From an uncultured Bacteroidota bacterium (GTDB lineage: Bacteria > Bacteroidota > Bacteroidia > Chitinophagales > Chitinophagaceae), in assembly GCA_903913355.1 (NCBI GenBank), contig CAIWKU010000249.1, positions 1 through 11,826 of the forward strand: DNA of 11,826 bases. The letters are read 5' to 3'. Below, piece after piece: positions 6,321-11,826 of this stretch. The notes beneath the pieces were generated by a model that saw nothing but the letters and a program-made list of their open reading frames with translations, did no database searches and was not told the DNA's origin. The position numbers were made by a program, and so were the translations under genes. Numbering within the stretch: position 1 is the first letter of the stretch; the number at the start of each line of letters is the position of its first letter.

Positions 6321-7973
6321 ATGAGAAAAATAGTTTTGCTTGTTTTAGTTATGAATACCCTACTTACCCACGCACAGGAAATCAATATTATACCGAAGCC
6401 GGTTTCGGTAACGGTTGGAGTGGGTAGTTTTACGATTAATGCCAACACAAAAATTGTTGCTAAAGGAACTGAGTGTTTAAAAAGCGCACATTTTCTTGCC
6501 GATTATCTTCGTTCAGTGTATGGGGTTTCGGTTGGCATAGTTGAATCAGGTAGTAACCAGTCAGGCAATACCATCAATCTTTCAGAAGCCCGGAAAGATG
6601 AAACACATACCCGGTACTCGCTTACAGTTAGTGGTAAAAATGTTCAGATTAAAGGAGACAATGGTGCGGGTGTGTTTTATGGTATCCAATCCATCATTCA
6701 ATTATTGCCAGTAGATAAAAGCAGCCCTTTATTTATTCCACAAGTAAATATTCTTGATTCCGCCCGTTTTGCCTATCGCGGAATGATGTTGGATGTGAGC
6801 AGACATTTTTTCCCGATTTCATTTGTGAAGCAATTCATTGATTTCATTGCACTCTATAAGATGAATACTTTCCATTGGCATCTGACTGATGACCAGGGCT
6901 GGCGTATAGAAATTAAGAAGTATCCCAAACTCACCGAAATAGGATCTCATAGAAATGGAACCATTATTGGCAGATATCCAGGGAAAGGAAATGACGGGCA
7001 AACAGAAGGAGGATTTTACACACAGGATCAGATTCGGGAAATTGTCAAATATGCTGCTGCAAGGTATATTACTGTGGTTCCAGAAATTGAAATGCCCGGA
7101 CATTCTTCTGCTGCCATAGCTGCTTATCCGCAATTGAGTTGTTTTCCGGAAGAGTCAACCAAACATCCTGAAAAAACCGCCTGGAATGGCCCAACAGAAG
7201 GGAAACAGGTGCAACAGGCCTGGGGAGTTTTTGAAGATGTATACGCTCCTACCGAATATACTTTTCATTTTTTACAGGATGTGATGGATGAAGTAATGCA
7301 ATTATTCCCCTCTAAATATATTCATGTGGGTGGAGATGAATGTCCAAAAGAATCCTGGAAAAGGTCTGCTTTTTGTCAGCAGCTGATCAAAGACAAAGGA
7401 TTAAAAGATGAACATGGGTTACAGAGCTATTTTATTCAGCGGATCGAAAAATACCTGAATAGCAAAGGCCGCAGGATCATTGGCTGGGATGAGATACTGG
7501 AAGGTGGACTCGCTCCCAATGCCACTGTGATGAGTTGGCGTGGTGAGGAAGGTGGAATAGAAGCAGCGAAGCAAAAACACCAGGTGATTATGACACCGGG
7601 AGCCTGGGTGTATTTTGATCATACCCAGACAAAACATGAAGATTCCGTAACTATTGGTGGATATACAACCGTTCAAAAAGTATATGGGTATGAACCGGTT
7701 CCGAAACTGCTTCCTGAAGAAAATGCGCACTATGTATTGGGAGCACAGGCTAATTTATGGACAGAATATATCAGTAATGCTGCCAAAGTAGAATATATGC
7801 TTTTTCCGAGGATGAGTGCATTGTCTGAAGTATTATGGAGCGCAAAAAGCCAAAGAAACTGGGATGATTTTGAGAAACGATTATTGGTGCAGTTTAAGCG
7901 TTATGAACTATGGAATTTCAATTATAGTAAAGCCTATTTTGATCCCATAAACAACCCTGATTCGGCTAAATAG
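6321..7973 (+). CDS. Exported beta-N-acetylhexosaminidase, GH20
   Basis: A 550-residue glycoside hydrolase family 20 enzyme that removes terminal beta-linked GlcNAc or GalNAc from chitin fragments, glycans or cell-wall material. The ATG at 6321 gives a clean signal peptide (basic MRK, hydrophobic IVLLVLVM, likely cleavage after THA near residue 18). The ATG at 6309 would add only four residues, and a TTG at 6279 falls inside the heptad repeats and is unlikely. There is no lipobox cysteine, so the product should be periplasmic or secreted. The GH20b-type N-domain starts at IIPKPVSV. The catalytic barrel carries HWHLTDDQGWR at 185-195, PEIEMPGHSSA, and HVGGDECP with the D339-E340 pair used in substrate-assisted catalysis. 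WTEYISN and the FPRMSALSEVLW segment follow. Length is normal and all motifs are intact. The downstream gene acts on the phosphorylated amino sugar, consistent with one GlcNAc-use pathway. Confidence 0.94.
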   Translation: MRKIVLLVLVMNTLLTHAQEINIIPKPVSVTVGVGSFTINANTKIVAKGTECLKSAHFLADYLRSVYGVSVGIVESGSNQSGNTINLSEARKDETHTRYSLTVSGKNVQIKGDNGAGVFYGIQSIIQLLPVDKSSPLFIPQVNILDSARFAYRGMMLDVSRHFFPISFVKQFIDFIALYKMNTFHWHLTDDQGWRIEIKKYPKLTEIGSHRNGTIIGRYPGKGNDGQTEGGFYTQDQIREIVKYAAARYITVVPEIEMPGHSSAAIAAYPQLSCFPEESTKHPEKTAWNGPTEGKQVQQAWGVFEDVYAPTEYTFHFLQDVMDEVMQLFPSKYIHVGGDECPKESWKRSAFCQQLIKDKGLKDEHGLQSYFIQRIEKYLNSKGRRIIGWDEILEGGLAPNATVMSWRGEEGGIEAAKQKHQVIMTPGAWVYFDHTQTKHEDSVTIGGYTTVQKVYGYEPVPKLLPEENAHYVLGAQANLWTEYISNAAKVEYMLFPRMSALSEVLWSAKSQRNWDDFEKRLLVQFKRYELWNFNYSKAYFDPINNPDSAK

Positions 7974-7984
7974 GCAAGATAATT

Positions 7985-8016
7985 GACGTTTTTTGCGTTT
8001 TTATGCGTCTTTTTTC
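7985..8016 (+). terminator. Weak terminator-like T-rich region after the hexosaminidase gene
   Basis: GACG at 7985-7988 can pair with CGTC at 8006-8009 across a 17-nt loop, and a run of six or seven Ts follows. The block also looks like three near-repeats of a GCGT-plus-T-run unit. The stem is too short to be confident, so read-through into the nagB-like gene is plausible. Confidence 0.25.
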
Positions 8017-8073
8017 AGGTTTTCTTTAAAATCTTTAAAAGAGGATGTATTTTAGCTAAAAGATTCTAACACT

Positions 8074-9978
8074 ATGACCATGGTAGATTCATTCGAAAAG
8101 ATACCGGTAAAGATATTTCCCAGCTCTGGAAAGGGGTCAATTTATGTTGCGCAGGAAATTGCGCGTTTGATCAGGGAAAAGCAGGCAAAAAATGAACCCT
8201 GTATCCTCGGCATGGCCACCGGTTCCACACCCATCAAACTTTATAGGGAATTGGTAAGAATGCATCGCGAGGAAGGATTGAGCTTTCAAAATGTGATTAC
8301 ATTTAACCTGGATGAATATTATCCGATTGAAAAAGAAGCTTTTCAGAGTTACTGGAGTTTCATGCATCGGCATTTATTTGATCATATTGACATAAATCCC
8401 GCCAATATTCATTTACCCAATGGAAGCTGGCCAAAAGAGCAGATCAAAAAATACTGCGCGGAATATGAAAATGAGTTGGAGAAAGCAGGGGGAATTGATT
8501 TGCAGATATTAGGAATTGGATTAAACGGGCATATCGGTTTTAATGAACCGGGTTCCAGTATCTTTTCTAAAACCAGGCTGGTTAACCTCGACAATACAAC
8601 CCGGATCGCTAACACCTACGAATTTCAGAATATTTCCAAAGTACCGCGGTTGGCGCTAACCATGGGTATCAGCACCATTTTAAAGGCCAAGCGGATATTG
8701 TTAATGGGCTGGGGGCAAAAAGCAGAAGTGATTGCCAGATCAGTAGAAGGTAATGTTACAGAACAGATTCCGGCTAGTATTTTACAACAACATGGGGATT
8801 GTACGTTTGTGGTGGATGAATTAGCCGCAGCCGAACTAACCCGAATTAAGCAACCCTGGCTTACCGGTGAATGTAATTGGACATCTGCCATGATTAAGCG
8901 GGCCGTAATCTACATGGCTTTAAAACTGAATAAATCAGTGCTGAGTCTTACTGCCAATGATTATTTAGAAAATGGTCTTTCTGATCTTCTGGTTGAAAAA
9001 GGAGATGCTTATGAAATTAATCTCGAAGTATACTACCTGCTTCGCGATAGCATAACAGGATGGCCGGGTGGAAAACCGGGTGCTATCATACCGGCTCATC
9101 CGGAACGCAGCGAGCCACATCCCAAAAGGTGTTTAATATTCTCCCCTCACCCGGATGATGATATCATTAGTATGGGTGGCACATTTATGCGTTTACACGA
9201 CCAGGGTCATGAAGTGCATGTAGGCTATCAGACCAGTGGAAATATTGCCGTAACAGATGAATTTGTTACCCGTTTTATCGATTTTGCTGTTGGATTTGAA
9301 GATATGTTTGGGATTGATAACCAGAAAAGCCAACAGATTTTGTCAGTGGCCCGTGAGTATATTTCTTCTAAGAAAAAAGACCAGTCAGATACACAAGAAA
9401 TACGTTCTATTAAAGGGTTAATCAGAAGATGCGAAGCAAAAGCTACCTGTCGATATGTGGGTTTAACTGAGGATCGTTGTCATTTTATGAATCTTCCCTT
9501 TTATGAAACCGGAACAATCGATAAAAAACCAATGGGAGAAGCAGATGTGCTGATTACCATGGAACTTTTGCGTAAAATTCAACCACACCAAATTTACTGT
9601 GCCGGTGATTTGGCCGATCCCCATGGTACCCATAAAGTATGCCTGGAAGTTGTATTTGAGAGCCTGCGCAGGTTAAAAGCCGCAGGGGAGCCCTGGATCA
9701 AAGATTGTTGGGTTTGGCTTTACAAAGGTGCCTGGCAGGAATGGGATATTTCCGAAATCGAAATGGCGATACCAATGAGTCCGGATCAGGTAATGAAAAA
9801 AAGGTTCGGGATTTTTATACACCAAAGTCAAAAAGACATGGTTCCTTTTCAGGGAACAGATAGCCGGGAATTCTGGCAACGCGCCGAAGACAGAAATGCC
9901 AATACAGCCAATTTATATGCAGCCCTTGGCATGACTAAATATGCTGCCATGGAAGCATTTGTGAGATGGCATTATTGA
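8074..9978 (+). CDS. nagB: Glucosamine-6-phosphate deaminase fused to a PIG-L/LmbE-like deacetylase domain
   Basis: A 634-residue, two-domain cytoplasmic protein. The N-terminal part (about 10-270) is NagB, which converts glucosamine-6-phosphate to fructose-6-phosphate and ammonia. It shows ATGSTP at 48-53, NLDEY with D80, and GLNGHIGFNEP with N151, H153 and E158 matching the ring-opening and catalytic positions. Asn instead of the E. coli Asp at the ring-opening position also occurs in other active NagBs. After a linker containing WPGGKPGA, the C-terminal half (about 345-634) begins with FSPHPDDD. H359, D361 and D362 fit the LmbE/PIG-L zinc and base residues, and DPHGTH at 515-520 offers the further histidine ligand. 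Ordinary NagB has about 265 residues. Bacteroides genomes encode comparable long NagB-like proteins. The C-domain might deacetylate an N-acetyl sugar, but this is inference. ATGs at 8074 and 8080 are both possible starts. A GH20 gene lies 100 bp upstream. Confidence 0.92.
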   Translation: MTMVDSFEKIPVKIFPSSGKGSIYVAQEIARLIREKQAKNEPCILGMATGSTPIKLYRELVRMHREEGLSFQNVITFNLDEYYPIEKEAFQSYWSFMHRHLFDHIDINPANIHLPNGSWPKEQIKKYCAEYENELEKAGGIDLQILGIGLNGHIGFNEPGSSIFSKTRLVNLDNTTRIANTYEFQNISKVPRLALTMGISTILKAKRILLMGWGQKAEVIARSVEGNVTEQIPASILQQHGDCTFVVDELAAAELTRIKQPWLTGECNWTSAMIKRAVIYMALKLNKSVLSLTANDYLENGLSDLLVEKGDAYEINLEVYYLLRDSITGWPGGKPGAIIPAHPERSEPHPKRCLIFSPHPDDDIISMGGTFMRLHDQGHEVHVGYQTSGNIAVTDEFVTRFIDFAVGFEDMFGIDNQKSQQILSVAREYISSKKKDQSDTQEIRSIKGLIRRCEAKATCRYVGLTEDRCHFMNLPFYETGTIDKKPMGEADVLITMELLRKIQPHQIYCAGDLADPHGTHKVCLEVVFESLRRLKAAGEPWIKDCWVWLYKGAWQEWDISEIEMAIPMSPDQVMKKRFGIFIHQSQKDMVPFQGTDSREFWQRAEDRNANTANLYAALGMTKYAAMEAFVRWHY

Positions 9979-10081
9979 GATTTTCTGATCGATCAATACG
10001 TTACTGAATGGCTTAGCGGATTCGGGAAGGGGATTTTCCCATTATCCTCGAAATAAACCCTCTAAAAACTATTTCCCCTGA

Positions 10082-10115
10082 TTGCTTTATGTCTGACCAC
10101 TTGGGGTTATTTTTG
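10082..10115 (+). promoter_or_regulatory. Candidate promoter abutting the start codon of the membrane-protein gene
   Basis: A perfect TAnnTTTG -7 element (TATTTTTG, 10108-10115) follows a TTG at 10082-10084 with a 23-nt spacer, at the upper end of the accepted range. It ends only 4 bp before the ATG at 10120. Transcription from it would yield a leaderless or near-leaderless mRNA. The remainder of the 9979-10119 gap shows only a short GGGAA / TTCCC dyad near 10024-10040 without a T-tract. Confidence 0.35.
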
Positions 10116-10119
10116 AAAA

Positions 10120-10767
10120 ATGGAAGATAAGAGAATAGCAAACAGGAGGATAGCTATTAACTGGAGAAGTGCTTGGAGTAGCCGGGAGTACCGGATAAAG
10201 GCGATTACAGCCGGAAGTATTTTTGTAGTAATATTGGCCTGTCTCCCATTATTTTTCGCATGGATTGAACAACGACAGGGCATTTTGCTTAACGACCGGG
10301 TTTTACAGCTGCTACCGGCTATTGATGTTTCCATCCCAACTTTTATTATTATCTGGTCAATGACTGCCTACCTGATTTACCGGGCATTGCAGGATCCCGA
10401 CATCTTCATTCTTTTCTTAGTATCTATCGATGTGCTTTTTCTGGTAAGAATGGTGACTATTGTTGTTTTTCCGTTTGAACCACCGGGTAATTTGATCCCT
10501 TTAAAAGATCCATTCAGTAGCCTGGTATATGGTGGAACGGATGTTTTTATTACGAAAGACCTGTTTTTCTCAGGGCATACTTCCATTCAGTTCCTGATTT
10601 TTTTATGCCTTAAAAAGCCGGTTGAAAAATGGATCGCCCTATTATCAACCCTGGTGATTGCGGTATTGGTGCTGATTCAACATGTACATTATACGATTGA
10701 TGTTTGTGCGGCAATCCTCTTCACCTACCTGATCTATCTTGTTGGGAAAAAGTTGGCTAAGTATTAA
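10120..10767 (+). CDS. Polytopic membrane protein with sphingomyelin-synthase-like (PAP2-type) catalytic motifs
   Basis: A 215-residue integral membrane protein with about six hydrophobic segments (roughly 29-49, 70-90, 94-117, 149-165, 171-189 and 193-211). Two motifs match the sphingomyelin synthase / PAP2-C group: KDLFFSGHTS with H153, and HVHYTIDV with H190 and D194. These would form the His-His-Asp set that transfers or hydrolyses a phospho-headgroup on a lipid. A loop with RMVTIVVFPFEPPG lies between segments 3 and 4, where related enzymes also carry conserved Arg and Pro. Many Bacteroidota make sphingolipids, so a role in phospho-sphingolipid headgroup transfer, or simple lipid phosphatase activity, is plausible but not shown. 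The N-terminal 25 residues are strongly basic and probably cytoplasmic. The stop codon shares bases with that of the convergent neighbour. Family call is fairly sure; the reaction is unknown. Confidence 0.75.
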   Translation: MEDKRIANRRIAINWRSAWSSREYRIKAITAGSIFVVILACLPLFFAWIEQRQGILLNDRVLQLLPAIDVSIPTFIIIWSMTAYLIYRALQDPDIFILFLVSIDVLFLVRMVTIVVFPFEPPGNLIPLKDPFSSLVYGGTDVFITKDLFFSGHTSIQFLIFLCLKKPVEKWIALLSTLVIAVLVLIQHVHYTIDVCAAILFTYLIYLVGKKLAKY

Positions 10768-11826
10768 AATGCTTCCCCCAATTGAATATAGAATCCGCTG
10801 TTACCAGCCTGACCAACACCATAATCTAGTCTGAGATTGAGTCTCTCTTTTTCACTTAAAGCAAATCGTAAACCGCCACCAAATGAATATTTGAGTTGGG
10901 GAAGGGTATAGTCTGAAAAATGGTTTGCTACGCTTCCTGCACCGCCAAATGCCACGCCTTTTAATCGTTTATAAATCGGGAATCGGTACTCAGTTTGCAA
11001 TACCATCTGTTGCAAATCCTTGTATCTCCCTTCGTAATATCCCCTCATTCTGGAGGCGCCACCGAAAGCTGCCAGGCTTCTTAAAGGAACTTCTCCGCTG
11101 TTATAAAAGCTGAATAACTGTAATGCCAATACCTGGTGATTGGGTAAAGGCAGGTATTTTCTGAGATCAATAAAGAGGTTATTATAGTTATAATTAGAGC
11201 CCCAGAATTTATCAAAATGGTTAAAATAAATCTGGCCAAAAAAGCCCTGATCGGGTGAAAAAGCATTGTTTCGGGTATCATAGGTAAAGCTGGCACCTAC
11301 CCCATCCACTATATATCCTTTTCTACCCAGTACATTTTCCTTATCAAAAATTCCACCTGCCGTATAGTCAATATCCCATACTTTCTGACGCTCATACAAA
11401 ACACCCACAAACAAATGATCCGCCACTTTCCGTAATAAATGGGCGTAAACATAGTATTGATCAAATTTATAGGCTTCAACGGCAGTATCCGGGCTTTTCT
11501 GCCCCAGACCCCAGAATTTATCCGGATAAGAACTAAAAGAAACCTGCTCGGAAAGAATGTATTTTTCCTTGGCAAAGTATTGGGTTCCATTGACTACTGT
11601 TACCAATTGCTTTTTGGTAGAATAGAGACCAAGAATTTCGAGGTTAGAAGTGCGCGAAACAGTATCTTTAGGCGAGAGACGAAATATAATGGCAGCCATA
11701 GAACCAAATGACCAGCCGGTTTCAATTGACTTGGTGATTATGGGAAATACGAGTATTTGTCTTGATTTTGTGGTATCAAATTGCGAGAACAGGCCAACAG
11801 ATAATAATAAAAAAAATATCAATAGA
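10764..11826 (-). CDS. Omp85/BamA-TamA family outer-membrane beta-barrel protein (5' end beyond window)
   Basis: The visible 353 or so codons read right to left, with no stop before the window edge. A TTG at 11820-11822 could start translation, but the true start more likely lies outside, since only the hydrophobic end of a signal peptide (IFFLLLSVGLFSQ) is visible. The mature part is an alternating-strand barrel of the surface-antigen D15 type. SRMRGYYEG, with RGY encoded at 11037-11045, matches the conserved loop-6 motif of Omp85 barrels. Strands such as QMVLQTEYRFPIYKRLKGVAFGGAGSV and LNLRLDYGVGQAGNSGFYIQLGEAF follow. The chain ends in phenylalanine, the usual outer-membrane assembly signal. 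No POTRA domain is visible and there is little room for one, so this is a barrel-only relative rather than BamA itself. Cargo or lipid substrate is unknown. It converges on the PAP2-like gene. Confidence 0.8.
   Translation of the reverse strand, partial: LLIFFLLLSVGLFSQFDTTKSRQILVFPIITKSIETGWSFGSMAAIIFRLSPKDTVSRTSNLEILGLYSTKKQLVTVVNGTQYFAKEKYILSEQVSFSSYPDKFWGLGQKSPDTAVEAYKFDQYYVYAHLLRKVADHLFVGVLYERQKVWDIDYTAGGIFDKENVLGRKGYIVDGVGASFTYDTRNNAFSPDQGFFGQIYFNHFDKFWGSNYNYNNLFIDLRKYLPLPNHQVLALQLFSFYNSGEVPLRSLAAFGGASRMRGYYEGRYKDLQQMVLQTEYRFPIYKRLKGVAFGGAGSVANHFSDYTLPQLKYSFGGGLRFALSEKERLNLRLDYGVGQAGNSGFYIQLGEAF

Noticed and set aside
10024..10040. GGGAA / TTCCC dyad downstream of the nagB gene as a terminator
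   Set aside because: The stem is short with a G-rich loop and no U-tract follows.
1..11826. CRISPR array, tRNA, rRNA, insertion sequence or attachment site
   Set aside because: No spaced direct repeats, cloverleaf sequences, transposase or integrase motifs, or terminal repeats with target duplications were seen by eye.

Overview
The window looks like a chromosomal segment of a member of the Bacteroidota, most likely near Chitinophagaceae or related Sphingobacteriia-type lineages. This rests on four things. Base composition is moderately AT-rich. Shine-Dalgarno sequences are nearly absent. TTG / TAnnTTTG-type promoters can be recognised. The gene set is also typical: a CtlX-type citrulline hydrolase, a long NagB with a PIG-L/LmbE-like C-terminal half, a CrtA-like carotenoid oxygenase and a short Omp85 barrel. 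The genus assignment is an inference. I see no transposase, integrase, tRNA, rRNA or CRISPR, so this reads as ordinary core or near-core chromosome rather than a mobile island.

Layout, left to right. At 44-769 (+) lies a CrtA/spheroidene-monooxygenase-like gene. At 943-3332 (+) are two guanidino-modifying-superfamily enzymes in tandem, an arginine deiminase and a CtlX-type citrulline hydrolase, separated by 38 bp; together they could take arginine through citrulline to ornithine by hydrolysis alone. At 3620-6139 (+) is a glycolytic pair, pfkA and pyk, behind a good Bacteroidota-type promoter and closed by a strong intrinsic terminator at 6171-6202. That terminator is flanked by two AT-rich arrays of 7-bp repeats in inverted orientation. 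At 6321-9978 (+) is an amino-sugar pair: an exported GH20 beta-N-acetylhexosaminidase and a two-domain glucosamine-6-phosphate deaminase. At 10120-10767 (+) is a small polytopic membrane protein with sphingomyelin-synthase/PAP2-like catalytic motifs. It converges on, and shares its stop-codon bases with, a minus-strand Omp85/BamA-like outer-membrane barrel that runs off the right edge.

The genes mostly serve central and peripheral carbon and nitrogen metabolism. The hexosaminidase would release GlcNAc outside the cytoplasm. The NagB fusion would convert the phosphorylated amino sugar to fructose-6-phosphate, the substrate of PfkA, and Pyk completes lower glycolysis. The arginine pair supplies ornithine and ammonia. 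The last two genes concern the envelope: possible sphingolipid headgroup chemistry and an outer-membrane barrel.

No clearly undescribed multi-gene system is visible. The points most worth a second look are the NagB/deacetylase fusion beside GH20, the arginine deiminase/CtlX tandem, the sphingomyelin-synthase-like protein, and the inverted heptad-repeat arrays around the pyk terminator.
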